NCBI RefSeq assembly: GCF_902833225.1
Contig: NZ_CADFEI010000029.1
Location: forward strand, 1 to 64,000
Direction of reading: 5' to 3'
DNA: 64,000 nucleotides
DNA from: Burkholderia sp. BCC1644
GTDB lineage: Bacteria; Pseudomonadota; Gammaproteobacteria; Burkholderiales; Burkholderiaceae
This document shows positions 16,876 to 25,720 of this stretch, piece by piece (within the stretch, counting starts at the first letter, position 1; every line of letters begins with the position of its first letter). The notes under the pieces are model-generated. The model saw only the letters and a list, made by a program, of their open reading frames with translations, did not search any database and had not been told where the DNA came from. The position numbers and the translations under genes were made by a program.

Positions 16876-18357
16876 TTGATTCCGTTCACGCCGCTGACTT
16901 CCCGCATGGCACCTGATGCGCAACGCGATTACGCGCCGCTCCACCTGTATATCGATGGCCGGTTCCTGCAGGCCGACGGCCGGCGCACGCAGCCCGTTCT
17001 CGATCCGGGAACCGGCGCCGTGCTCGGCGAATTGCCGCATGCGACACCGGACGATATCGACGCCGCGGTGAACGCTGCGCATCGCGCATTCGCGGCATGG
17101 CGGCGCGAGTCGCCGCTCGCGCGCTCGGACATCCTGCGTCGTGCCGCAGCGCTCGTGCGCGAGTGTGCCGAAGCCATCGGCCGCCACATCACGATGGACC
17201 AGGGCAAGCCGCTGCGCGAGGCGATCGCCGAGGTCGTGTCGTCCGCCGAACAGCTCGAATGGCATGCGGAGGAGGGGCGTCGCACTTACGGCCGCGTCAT
17301 TCCGGCGCGCTCCCCGGACGTCGCGCAGACGGTGCTGCGGGAACCGATTGGCGTGTGCGCGGCGTTCTCGCCGTGGAATTTCCCGTTCAGCCAGGCGATG
17401 CACAAGATCGCGGCCGCGTTGGCGTCGGGGTGCACGCTGGTGCTGAAAGGGCCCGAGGAATCGCCGAGCGCGATAGTTGCGCTCGCGCACATCTTCCACG
17501 ATGCCGGGTTGCCCGCGGGCTGCCTGAATATCGTCTGGGGCGTGCCGGGCGAAGTGTCGACGCGGCTGATCGAGTCGCCGCTGGTGCGCAAGATCTCGTT
17601 CACCGGTTCGGTGCCGGTCGGCAAGCAATTGGCGGCACTTGCCGCGTCGCACATGAAGCGCATGACCATGGAGCTGGGCGGGCATGCGCCGGTGCTCGTC
17701 TGCGCGGACGCGGACATCGAACGCGCCGCGACGATGCTGGCCGCGTACAAGTTTCGCAATGCCGGGCAGGTGTGTGTATCGCCGACGCGGTTCTTCGTGC
17801 AGCTCCCGGTGTTCGAACGGTTCGTCGCCGCGTATCTCGACGCGGTCGGTACGATCCGCGTCGGCTACGGTCTGGAAGACGGGACCACGATGGGGCCGCT
17901 CGCGCATGCGCGACGCGTGTCCGAGATCGACGCATTCGTCGCCGATGCAAAGGCAAAAGGCGCGGAGATCGCCGCGGGCGGAACGCGCTTGCCGGGGCCG
18001 GGGCACTTTTTCGCGCCGACGGTCGTGCTGGACCCGGCGCGCGAGTCGCGCCTGATGAACGACGAGCCGTTCGGCCCGATCGTCGGGATCGTGCCATTCG
18101 ACGAACTCGACGATGCGATCGCCGAGGCCAACCGCTTGCCGTTCGGCCTCGCGTCTTACGCGTTCACCGCTTCGGCGCGCAACGCGCACCGGATCGGCCG
18201 CACGCTCGAAGCCGGCATGGTCAACATCAATCACTTCGGGATGGGTCCGGCGGAGATCCCGTTCGGCGGCGTGAAGGACAGCGGTTTCGGCAGCGAGGGA
18301 GGCACGGAGACGTTCGACGGTTACCTGGTCACCAAATTCATCACGCAGATGAATTGA
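16876..18357 (+). CDS. NAD(P)-dependent aldehyde dehydrogenase
   Basis: A 493-aa aldehyde dehydrogenase, close in type to succinate-semialdehyde dehydrogenases. Motifs: SPWNFPF, the cofactor stretch FTGSVPVG, the Glu in MELGGHAP and the catalytic Cys near residue 299 (NAGQVCVSPTR), then DEPFGPIV. It would oxidise the aldehyde made by the ThDP decarboxylase or by ring-cleavage hydrolysis. The start is a TTG with GAGG 8 nt upstream; an ATG at 16906 would give a protein 10 residues shorter. A strong hairpin follows the stop. Confidence 0.9.
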   Translation: MIPFTPLTSRMAPDAQRDYAPLHLYIDGRFLQADGRRTQPVLDPGTGAVLGELPHATPDDIDAAVNAAHRAFAAWRRESPLARSDILRRAAALVRECAEAIGRHITMDQGKPLREAIAEVVSSAEQLEWHAEEGRRTYGRVIPARSPDVAQTVLREPIGVCAAFSPWNFPFSQAMHKIAAALASGCTLVLKGPEESPSAIVALAHIFHDAGLPAGCLNIVWGVPGEVSTRLIESPLVRKISFTGSVPVGKQLAALAASHMKRMTMELGGHAPVLVCADADIERAATMLAAYKFRNAGQVCVSPTRFFVQLPVFERFVAAYLDAVGTIRVGYGLEDGTTMGPLAHARRVSEIDAFVADAKAKGAEIAAGGTRLPGPGHFFAPTVVLDPARESRLMNDEPFGPIVGIVPFDELDDAIAEANRLPFGLASYAFTASARNAHRIGRTLEAGMVNINHFGMGPAEIPFGGVKDSGFGSEGGTETFDGYLVTKFITQMN

Positions 18358-18363
18358 CGGTGT

Positions 18364-18389
18364 GCGCGGCGTCGTTTGCGACGCCGCGC
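18364..18389. terminator. Bidirectional hairpin terminator
   Basis: A perfect 11-bp GC-rich stem (GCGCGGCGTCG / CGACGCCGCGC) with a 4-nt loop lies 6 nt after the aldehyde dehydrogenase stop and 6 nt from the end of the convergent IclR gene. There is no long T run, so it is a strong stem without the full intrinsic-terminator signature. Confidence 0.6.
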
Positions 18390-18395
18390 GAATGC

Positions 18396-19124
18396 TCAGG
18401 TGGCTGCGCCGATCTGGGCGGTGGCGTCGATCAGGAGCTTGCCGAGCACGTGCTCGTCGAACAGCGCGAAGTGTTCGGCGCGAAAGACCAGCGACAGGCT
18501 GCTGTTGATTTCGCCGCTGCTGGCGGTGCGAATCGGTGCGGCGATGCCGACGAAGCCTTCGTCGAGCTCGCCGCGCGAGATCCAGTATCCCGCGTCGGCG
18601 ATCTGCTGGCAGGCGCGCCAGAACTGCGTCCAGTCGGACGCGAACTCGCCGAGTTCTGTGTTGTGCCGGTCGTGCAGGCGTTTCAGGCGCGCGCGCGACA
18701 TCGCGGCCACGATCACTTTCGACGACGCGCCCTGGAACAGCGGCATGATGCGGCCGCGGCCGAAGCCCAGTTGCAGGTTCTCGGCGCCGCTTTCGTGCAT
18801 CACGTTGATGATCTGCTCGTCGAACAGCGTCGACACGAGCGCATCGCCGCCGGTGACCTGAACCAGTTTCTGGATCACGGGTTTCGCGGCGGTGAGCGTC
18901 GGGTCCGACTGCCGCATGTTGTAGTCGAGATGGATGATGCGCGGGCCCAGCGTATAGCGGCCGTTGCTGCTGACGAGCAGGCCGACGGAGGCCAGTTCCT
19001 TCACGTAGCGGTAGCACGTGGTCCGCGAAAAGCCCATGAGCTCGGCGATCTCCTCGGCCGTCATCGACGTCGCGGACGAAGAGAAGACGTCGAGGATGGA
19101 CAGCATTTTGGTGAGGCTCGACAT
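18396..19124 (-). CDS. IclR-family transcriptional regulator
   Basis: A 242-aa IclR regulator. The winged helix is at residues 1-60 (MLSILDVFSSSATSMTAEEI, then MGFSRTTCYRYVKELASVGL). The effector domain follows, with GRIMPLFQGASSKVIVAAMS and ELDEGFVGIAAPI. It converges on the catabolic operon and diverges from a porin, the usual setting for a local aromatic-catabolism regulator. Candidate targets are the palindrome at 9225-9243 and the 313-bp IclR-porin gap. Confidence 0.9.
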   Translation of the reverse strand: MSSLTKMLSILDVFSSSATSMTAEEIAELMGFSRTTCYRYVKELASVGLLVSSNGRYTLGPRIIHLDYNMRQSDPTLTAAKPVIQKLVQVTGGDALVSTLFDEQIINVMHESGAENLQLGFGRGRIMPLFQGASSKVIVAAMSRARLKRLHDRHNTELGEFASDWTQFWRACQQIADAGYWISRGELDEGFVGIAAPIRTASSGEINSSLSLVFRAEHFALFDEHVLGKLLIDATAQIGAAT

Positions 19125-19437
19125 GGCGTGATCCGGGATTCAGGCGGCTTGCGGCAATGGAACGAGAAGATCGGCAGCGGTTCGGGCAGCCGGGCTGCGG
19201 CACGAATGCGGCAGCGGCGACGACAGGGCCGTAGTCTAACTTAAGTCGCGCACGCGGCTACCGGATTCGCGTCAACGAAAGTGCGGGACGCAGGTCGGCA
19301 GCGGAACGGCGAATCCTGCCGCCTTCAATCGATATGGAATCCTATGTTGATGCGGCGAATCATGCCGAATCGATGCCACCTGCATGCCGGTCGGTTCGCA
19401 AGCGCATCGGCCGGAAAAATTTGATGAGGAGAAGCAG

Positions 19438-20493
19438 ATGAAAGTGTGGTTCCGAATGTTGGCATTGTGCGGTTGCGGTGCCGTTGCACCGACGTTCGCG
19501 CAATCGAGCGTGACGCTCTACGGTTCGCTGGACACCGGCGTGACCTATACGAGCGACGTGGCGTCCGCGCCGCGCGGCGGCCGTCAGCTCGCGCTGCAGG
19601 CGGGCGTGGCGCGCAACGACGTGTGGGGCTTGACGGGCAGGGAGGATCTCGGCGGCGCCAACTTCGCCGTGTTCCGGCTCGAAAGCCAGTTCCAGACGTC
19701 GGACGGCGCGCTGACCGTGCCGGGCTCCGCATTCAGTTCGCAAGCGTACGTCGGCCTCGGCGGCGACTGGGGCACCGTGACGCTCGGGCGCCAGTTCGAT
19801 TTCGTCGGCGATCTGATGCCGGCCTTCGCGGTCGGCGCGAACACGCCGGCCGGCCTGCTCGCATGGGGGCTGCCGGCGAATGCGTCGGCAGGCGGCGCGC
19901 TCGACAACCGCGTGTGGGGCGTCCAGGTGAACAATGCGGTGAAGTACGTGAGTCCGATCTTCGGCGGCGTGTCGTTCGGCGGCGTGTGGGGGTTCGGCAA
20001 CGTGCCCGGCACGGTCGCGCGCAGCAGCGTGCAGAGCGCGATGCTGTCCTACACGCAGGGCGCGTTCAGCGCCGCGCTCGCTTATTTCGGCCAGCACGAC
20101 GTGACCGCCGGCGGCAATCTTCGCAACTTCTCGGGCGGGGCCGGCTACAACTTCGGCCGGTTCCGCGTCTTCGGCATGGTGTCGGACGTACGGATCGGCG
20201 CCGCCGCACCGCTGCGGGCAACCACCTACGACGGCGGGCTGACCTATGCGCTCACGCCGTCGTTGCAGCTGGGCGGCGGTTTCCAGTTCCAGCAGCGCGG
20301 CGGCGACGTCGGCTCGGCCAACCAGGTCACGCTGAGCGCCGACTATTCGCTGTCGAAGCGTACCGGCCTGTACGCGGTGTTCGCACGCGGGCACGACAGC
20401 GCTTACGACGCCCAGGTGGAAGCCGCGCTCGGCGGGGCGGCGGCCGGCTCGACGCAGACCGCGGTTCGCGTCGGGGTGCGGCATCAGTTCTGA
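19438..20493 (+). CDS. Outer-membrane porin (Burkholderiales type)
   Basis: A 351-aa trimeric porin of the gram-negative porin_4 class. A signal peptide (about residues 1-21, cut after PTFA) precedes QSSVTLYGSLDTGVTY. Family marks are GREDLGGANFAVFRLESQF, VTLGRQFD, NAVKYVSPIFGG, YSLSKRTGLYAVF and the terminal Phe (VRVGVRHQF). GAGGAG stands before the ATG at 19438. It is divergent from the IclR gene and probably lets the operon's substrate across the outer membrane. Confidence 0.92.
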   Translation: MKVWFRMLALCGCGAVAPTFAQSSVTLYGSLDTGVTYTSDVASAPRGGRQLALQAGVARNDVWGLTGREDLGGANFAVFRLESQFQTSDGALTVPGSAFSSQAYVGLGGDWGTVTLGRQFDFVGDLMPAFAVGANTPAGLLAWGLPANASAGGALDNRVWGVQVNNAVKYVSPIFGGVSFGGVWGFGNVPGTVARSSVQSAMLSYTQGAFSAALAYFGQHDVTAGGNLRNFSGGAGYNFGRFRVFGMVSDVRIGAAAPLRATTYDGGLTYALTPSLQLGGGFQFQQRGGDVGSANQVTLSADYSLSKRTGLYAVFARGHDSAYDAQVEAALGGAAAGSTQTAVRVGVRHQF

Positions 20494-20552
20494 CGGTACG
20501 GGAAAACACGAGCTGCCGCGCATGCCGCGCGCCGGCCCGTGTGCCGCCGCCA

Positions 20553-21701
20553 TCAGAACCGATGCATCATCCCGACGCGCAACGCCAGCTGATTGCGGCC
20601 CGACGATTGCCCGGCGGTGCCGAGCACGTGCGCGTAGTCGAAGTCGGTGCCGGTGTTGCCGGTCGCATGCTGGTACGCACCCTGGATGTAGGTCGAGGTC
20701 CGCTTGCTGAGGTCGTAGTCGAGCATCATCGACACCTGGTGCCAGCTCGGCGACGCATCGCCCGCCGCGGTCGCGACATGCGCGCGCGTGTACGTATAGG
20801 CGGCGCCGAACCAGCAGTCAGGCCGGAAGAAATACTGGCCGTTGACCTCGAAGTTGTCGAATTTCCACGCGTTCTGCGAGCCCGCCGACGGCTGGTTCGC
20901 GAAGTAGATATTCGATTCGGGGCTGTACACGTCGACGTGCGAATACGCGGCGGACAGCGTCAGCTTGTCGCTGAACTTGTAGGACGCGCCGGCATCGATG
21001 GTCTGCTGCGAGCGGCCGCTGAAGACCGTATCGTCGCTCGACAATGCGCCGCTCGCGGTCGCGCCGCCGTTGTTCGCCTTCAGGTACGCGACGGCGGCGG
21101 AGAACGCGCCCATCTGGTACTGCAGCGCGGCGCTGTACACCCGGTTCCGCGCAAAGCCGCCCGCCTGGTTCGACAGGCCGTAGAGCACTTCGCCCTTGAA
21201 GCCGGCGTACGTGGGCGACACGTACTTGACGCTGTTCTGGATGCGGTAGTCCCAGTCGGCATTGTCGTTGTCGTACGGGTGCGCGCCGAAGTCGCCAAGC
21301 CAGTTTCCGGTGGCCGTGAAGGTGCTCCACATGTCGAGCGTGGGATCGTACTGGCGGCCGAACGTGAGCGTGCCGAACCGGTCGGAATCGAGCCCGACAT
21401 ACGCCTGCCTGCCGAACATCCGCGACGTCACGCCGAGCGCGCCCGTGCTCGCGTTGAAGCCGTTTTCGAGCTGGAACAGCGCCCTCAGCCCGCCGCCGAG
21501 GTCTTCCGTGCCTTTCAGCCCCCAGTTGCTGCCGACGGTGTCGCCGCTGACCATCTGGTAGGCCTTGCTGCCGCCCGCGTTGCTCGTGAAATTGATGCCT
21601 TCGTCGATCAACCCGTAAAGCGTCACGGTACTCTGCGCGTGCGCCGTCAGGCTGAAGCCCATCGCGCCGGCGGCCGATACGGCCGCAATCATCTTCTTCA
21701 T
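20553..21701 (-). CDS. Outer-membrane porin (second)
   Basis: A 382-aa porin with a signal peptide (MKKMIAAVSAAGAMGFSLTA, cut after AHA). Typical stretches are STVTLYGLIDEGINF, GTEDLGGGLRALFQLENGF, LTFGRQYDPTLD, NSVKYVSPTYAGFKG, YDLSKRTSTYIQGAYQ and the terminal LRVGMMHRF. A GGAGAT ribosome site precedes the ATG at 21701. It converges on the porin at 19438-20493 with a 59-bp gap. The two differ in loops and are not recent duplicates. Confidence 0.92.
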   Translation of the reverse strand: MKKMIAAVSAAGAMGFSLTAHAQSTVTLYGLIDEGINFTSNAGGSKAYQMVSGDTVGSNWGLKGTEDLGGGLRALFQLENGFNASTGALGVTSRMFGRQAYVGLDSDRFGTLTFGRQYDPTLDMWSTFTATGNWLGDFGAHPYDNDNADWDYRIQNSVKYVSPTYAGFKGEVLYGLSNQAGGFARNRVYSAALQYQMGAFSAAVAYLKANNGGATASGALSSDDTVFSGRSQQTIDAGASYKFSDKLTLSAAYSHVDVYSPESNIYFANQPSAGSQNAWKFDNFEVNGQYFFRPDCWFGAAYTYTRAHVATAAGDASPSWHQVSMMLDYDLSKRTSTYIQGAYQHATGNTGTDFDYAHVLGTAGQSSGRNQLALRVGMMHRF

Positions 21702-21895
21702 CGTCGATCTCCAGGTGAGGGCCGGTAGGGCCGTGCGGTGCCGCTTTCGATGGCGTGCGGGAACACCGGACGCTCGAAACGGCCCGTCTGTAGTTAGTAA
21801 AACGAAATATTGGAAATGAAAGAAACCGGGCCGCCGTGGTCGAGCGCCCCGAACGCGGAGCGTCGCCGGGACCGCGGCCCTGTATTGGCGCAGCG

Positions 21896-22459
21896 TTACA
21901 GCATGCGCCGCAACACGTCGTTTTCGCGGTTCGAGTCGAAGAACCGGTGTTTCAGCGCGGCGAGGATATGCAGGACGACGAGCGCAAGCAGCGTGTAGGC
22001 CAGCGTCTTGTGCAGCCACTGGAATGCCTCGAACCAGTGGTCGTTCTTCGGCAGCAGCTCGGGCACGCGGAAAAAGAAGAACGGCACGCCGTCGCTTTGC
22101 GTATACGTGCTGGACATCGAATAACCCATCAGCGGCACGATGATCGCCAGCGCATACAGCAGGTAGTGCGCGATCTTGGCGAGCTTCCGGTCCAGCCTCG
22201 GCAGGCTCGACGGCAGCGGCGGCAGCGGCTTCATCGAGCGAATCGCCAGCTGCGTCAGCACCACCAGCAGCGTGAGCACGCCGAACTCCTTGTGGGTCGG
22301 GTAGTACCAGTCGAACTTGGCCGGCAGGTTGTCGTCGAGCCGGACCATGGTCCATCCGGTCCACAGCTGCGCGCCGATCAGGATCGCCCTGACCCAGTGA
22401 AGCAGCCGAAGCGCGAGCGGGTATTTCTCGATCGTGAATGCAATGGCCTGGTTTTCCAT
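21896..22459 (-). CDS. Cytochrome b561
   Basis: A 187-aa four-helix cytochrome b561 (YceJ/CybB type) of the inner membrane. His residues in RLLHWVRA, KIAHYLLYALA and WLHKTLAYTLLALVVLHILAALKH are the likely heme b ligands. It moves electrons between quinone and periplasmic partners. AAGGAA stands 11 nt before the ATG. It lies between porin and aminotransferase on the same strand, with no clear functional link. Confidence 0.88.
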   Translation of the reverse strand: MENQAIAFTIEKYPLALRLLHWVRAILIGAQLWTGWTMVRLDDNLPAKFDWYYPTHKEFGVLTLLVVLTQLAIRSMKPLPPLPSSLPRLDRKLAKIAHYLLYALAIIVPLMGYSMSSTYTQSDGVPFFFFRVPELLPKNDHWFEAFQWLHKTLAYTLLALVVLHILAALKHRFFDSNRENDVLRRML

Positions 22460-22607
22460 TTGGCTTGTGTTCCTTGAAAGCGAAATTGCGACAGGCGGGA
22501 TGCCGATCGTCGACTTCGACGTCCCGCGGCGATCTTCGTCGAACCGAGGCCGGATCGCGGCGCACGAACCTTCGACGAAAAGTCCGTGCGCCCGTCTGTC
22601 CGTGCGC

Positions 22608-23972
22608 TCAGGCGATCGATTGCGAATCCGCGCAGCACTCCTGCAGCGCCTCGCGCAGCGTTACCGCGATGAAGTCGGCCTCGTCCTGCTTGAGCGTCAG
22701 CGGCGGCGACATCACGACCTTGTTGGCGATCGCGCGGACCAGGACGCCGCGCTTGCGCGCGGCATCGGCCACGCGCGCGGCGAAGCCCTTGCCCGGATCG
22801 AGCGGCGTGCGGCTGGCCTTGTCGGTCACGAGATCGAGCGCCAGCATCAGCCCCTTGCCGCGGACGTCGCCGACGGTCTCGAAATCGGCCTTCAGCGGCA
22901 GCAGATGCTCGAGCAGGCGCTGGCCCACCCGTGCCGCATTGCCCGGCAGATCCTCGGCTTCGACGATGTCGAGCACCGCGAGCGACGCGGCGCACGCGAG
23001 CGGATGGCCGCTGTACGTATAGCCGTGCATGACCATGTGCGAGAAGCCCGCGCCATGTTCGATCGCCTGCGCGATGCGGCCGTTGTACAGCGTCGCGCCG
23101 AGCGGCACGTAGCCGGCGGAAATGCCCTTGGCGACGCACAGGATGTCGGCGGTGACGCCCCAGCCGCGGCTGCCGAGCAGGCTGCCGGTGCGGCCGAAAC
23201 CGGTGACCACCTCGTCGGCGATCAGCAGGATGCCGTTGCGGTCGCACACGGCGCGCACGCGCGCCCAGTAGTCGGCGGGCGGGACGATCAGGCCGCCCGC
23301 GCCCTGCACCGGTTCGGCGACGAACGCGGCGATGGTCTGCGGGCCATGGAACGCGATCGTTTCCTCGAGCTGCCGGATGCAATGCTCGACGAGTTGCAGC
23401 GGATCGTCGCAGTTCCACGGGTTGCGATAGAGCCACGGGGTGTCGAGCAGCACGCAGCCGGGCAGCAGCGGGCCGTGATTGTAATGGTAGACACCGTTGC
23501 CGCCGATCGACGTGCCGCCGACGTGCACGCCGTGATAACCGTTGCGCAGCGACAGGAATTTCGTGCGCGACGGCTCGCCCGCGGCGACCCAGTACTGGCG
23601 CGCCATCTTGAGCGCGGTCTCGACCGCGTCGGAACCGCCGCTGCCGAACATCACCCGCTGCATGTCCTCCTGCGCGAACATCGCGCACAGGCGGTCGGCC
23701 AGGTCGTACACGCGCGGATGGGCGACGCCGTCGAAGGTCTGGTAGTAGGAAAGCTCGTCCATCTGGCGGGCGATCGCGGCCTTCACTTCCGGCCGGTTGT
23801 GGCCGACGTTGACGTTCCACAGCCCGCCGACGCCGTCGAGCATGCGGTGGCCCTCGACGTCGTACACGTAGTTGCCGTCGCCGCGCTCGATGATCACGGT
23901 GGGGGTTGTATGGCCGGCGGCCGCCGAGCTCATCGGGTGCCAGAATCGCTTTTGTCGCTTTTGGTAGTCCAT
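22608..23972 (-). CDS. Class III omega-aminotransferase (amine/beta-amino acid : pyruvate type)
   Basis: A 454-aa PLP-dependent class III aminotransferase. Motifs: GGLWNVNVGHNRPEV, the PLP-phosphate loop MFGSGGSDAVETALK, ADEVVTGFGRTG, and the Schiff-base Lys in CVAKGISAGYVPLG. It resembles SpuC-type (putrescine, beta-alanine) transaminases. It would turn an amine into an aldehyde for the dehydrogenase 55 nt upstream. The open frame runs further upstream into that gene; the ATG at 23972 opens the usual sequence (MDYQKRQKRFWHPMSSA). Confidence 0.9.
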   Translation of the reverse strand: MDYQKRQKRFWHPMSSAAAGHTTPTVIIERGDGNYVYDVEGHRMLDGVGGLWNVNVGHNRPEVKAAIARQMDELSYYQTFDGVAHPRVYDLADRLCAMFAQEDMQRVMFGSGGSDAVETALKMARQYWVAAGEPSRTKFLSLRNGYHGVHVGGTSIGGNGVYHYNHGPLLPGCVLLDTPWLYRNPWNCDDPLQLVEHCIRQLEETIAFHGPQTIAAFVAEPVQGAGGLIVPPADYWARVRAVCDRNGILLIADEVVTGFGRTGSLLGSRGWGVTADILCVAKGISAGYVPLGATLYNGRIAQAIEHGAGFSHMVMHGYTYSGHPLACAASLAVLDIVEAEDLPGNAARVGQRLLEHLLPLKADFETVGDVRGKGLMLALDLVTDKASRTPLDPGKGFAARVADAARKRGVLVRAIANKVVMSPPLTLKQDEADFIAVTLREALQECCADSQSIA

Positions 23973-24027
23973 GGTAGTTCTCTCACGAAGTGCTTGAACA
24001 CAGTGCGGCGCGACGTGCGCCGCGGGA

Positions 24028-25473
24028 TCACAGGGCTGCGGTGATGATCTTTTCCTCGAGGTACGAATCGAGCGCGGCCTTCGACAGGTCGCGGCCGATC
24101 CCGCTCTGCTTGGTGCCGCCCCACGGCAGGCGTGCGTCGATCGGGCTCCATGCATTGATCGCGACGGCGCCGACGTCGAGCCGCTCGGCGACGCGGTGCG
24201 CGGTGCCGACGTCCTGCGTCCAGACCGACGCGGACAGGCCGAACGGCGTGTCGTTGGCGATGCGGACCGCGTCGTCCTCGGTGTCGAACGGCATGACCAT
24301 GCCGACCGGGCCGAACACTTCTTCACGGGCGATCCGCATGTCCGGATGCACGCCGCCGAGAATCGTCGGGCGCATGAAGCAGCCGCGCGGCGGCACCTGT
24401 TCGTCGCCGGCGAGCAGGATCGCGCCTTCGGCGAGCGCGCCTTCGACGTGCGCACGCACGCGCGCGAGGTGGCGCGGGTTGATGAGCGCGCCCATTTGCA
24501 CGCCGGGCTCCGACGGCGGGCCGACGCGGATCGCGCGGGTGGCGTCGGCGAGGCGCTCTTCGAGTGCACCGGCGATCGAGCGGTGCGCGAGCACGCGCGA
24601 GCCGGCCGCGCATGTCTGCCCCTGGTTCGCGAACATGCCGGCCATCAGCGACGGGATCGCGCGGTCGAGATCGGCATCCGCGAACACGATCTGCGCGGCC
24701 TTGCCGCCGAGTTCGAGCGTGACGCGCTTGAAGGTCTTGGCTGCTGCGCCCGCGATCGCACGGCCGACTTCGGTGCTGCCGGTGAAGCTGATCTTGCTCA
24801 CGAGCGGGTGCGTGACCAGCGCGGCGCCGACTTCCGAACCGATGCCGTGGACGATGTTCACGACCCCGGCGGGCAGGCCGGCTTCGCAGACGAGTTCGCC
24901 GAGCCGCGACAGCGCCAGCGGCGTGTCCTCCGACGGCTTGATGACCACCGGGCAGCCGGCCGCGAGCGCCGGTGCAAGTTTCCACACGGCGATCATCAGC
25001 GGCGCGTTCCACGGGATGATCTGAGCGGCGACACCCACCGGCGCCCGGCGCGTGTAGCTGAGCGTCGGGCGGCCCATGAAGCCGTCGGTCGGAATCGTGC
25101 GGCCCTCGAGCTTGTCGGCCCAGCCGGCGAAGTAGCGCAGCGTGTCGATGCTCATCGGGAGGTCCATCATGCGCATCTCGGCAAGCGGACGGCCTTGTTC
25201 GGCGGCCAGGAGTTCGGCCAGCGCATCGCTGTCGCGCTCGACCAGGTCCGCCAGCCGAAGCAGCCAGCGGGCCCGGGCCGATCCGCCCGCGCGCGCCCAT
25301 GCGTCGTCGTGCAGTGCGCCGTGTGCGGCGCGCACCGCGCGATCGACGTCTTCGGCGCTCGACGCGGGCACGGCGGCGACATAGTCGCCGGTCGCCGGCG
25401 CCAGCTTTTCGAAGGTGCGGCCGGCAGACGCATCGCAATGCCGGCCGCCGATCAGGTTCTGAATTTTCATCAT
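24028..25473 (-). CDS. NAD(P)-dependent aldehyde dehydrogenase
   Basis: A 481-aa aldehyde dehydrogenase (betaine/aminobutyraldehyde type). Motifs: QIIPWNAPLMIA, FTGSTEVGRAIA, Glu in LELGGKAAQIVF, catalytic Cys in NQGQTCAAGSR (near 288) and EEVFGPVGMVM. It would oxidise the aldehyde released by the adjacent aminotransferase. Two ATGs overlap at 25473 and 25470; GGA is better placed for the second. A copy of the bipartite AraC-type motif lies about 115 bp upstream. Confidence 0.92.
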   Translation of the reverse strand: MMKIQNLIGGRHCDASAGRTFEKLAPATGDYVAAVPASSAEDVDRAVRAAHGALHDDAWARAGGSARARWLLRLADLVERDSDALAELLAAEQGRPLAEMRMMDLPMSIDTLRYFAGWADKLEGRTIPTDGFMGRPTLSYTRRAPVGVAAQIIPWNAPLMIAVWKLAPALAAGCPVVIKPSEDTPLALSRLGELVCEAGLPAGVVNIVHGIGSEVGAALVTHPLVSKISFTGSTEVGRAIAGAAAKTFKRVTLELGGKAAQIVFADADLDRAIPSLMAGMFANQGQTCAAGSRVLAHRSIAGALEERLADATRAIRVGPPSEPGVQMGALINPRHLARVRAHVEGALAEGAILLAGDEQVPPRGCFMRPTILGGVHPDMRIAREEVFGPVGMVMPFDTEDDAVRIANDTPFGLSASVWTQDVGTAHRVAERLDVGAVAINAWSPIDARLPWGGTKQSGIGRDLSKAALDSYLEEKIITAAL

Positions 25474-25586
25474 GGTGTCCGTAATTCCCAAGGGCGAATC
25501 GTCGGGCCGGGCCGGTCGAGGCGATGGTGGCTGTCACGGCCCGGCTTCAACGTCGGATCCACTGTATGTCGATGAAATGGCGGGCC

Positions 25587-25636
25587 TTGTCCGCTATCGG
25601 CAATCGTTGCCGCGCGATCGGGATAGGGAATACCCG
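25587..25636 (-). promoter_or_regulatory. Bipartite regulator-binding motif, copy 1
   Basis: TTGTCCGCTATCGGCAATC at 25587-25605 and AATACCCG ending at 25636 recur, with one mismatch in the first part and almost the same spacing, at 27370-27418. Both copies lie 0.1-0.2 kb upstream of minus-strand genes (here the aldehyde dehydrogenase), which suits operator sites of the AraC regulator at 27459-28403. Confidence 0.6.
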
Positions 25637-25720
25637 TGCAAAGGCGCGCCGGCAGCGGCAAAGCGTCAGGGGCGGAGCAAGGCGATGGCGGTGCCGCGCG
25701 CGGCACCGGCCGGGTGGCGG

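Noticed and set aside
16258..19203. A 981-codon open frame on the minus strand
   Set aside because: It is antisense to the hydroxylase, NIPSNAP and aldehyde dehydrogenase genes, is very rich in Arg/Pro/His and Ala, and shows no domain. High-GC coding DNA gives such mirror frames; only its IclR-containing neighbour frame is real.
17097..19244. Long plus-strand frames out of phase with the aldehyde dehydrogenase, and similar ones at 19446-21728 and 25472-27103
   Set aside because: They are Arg-rich shadows overlapping well-supported genes and lack ribosome sites or domains.
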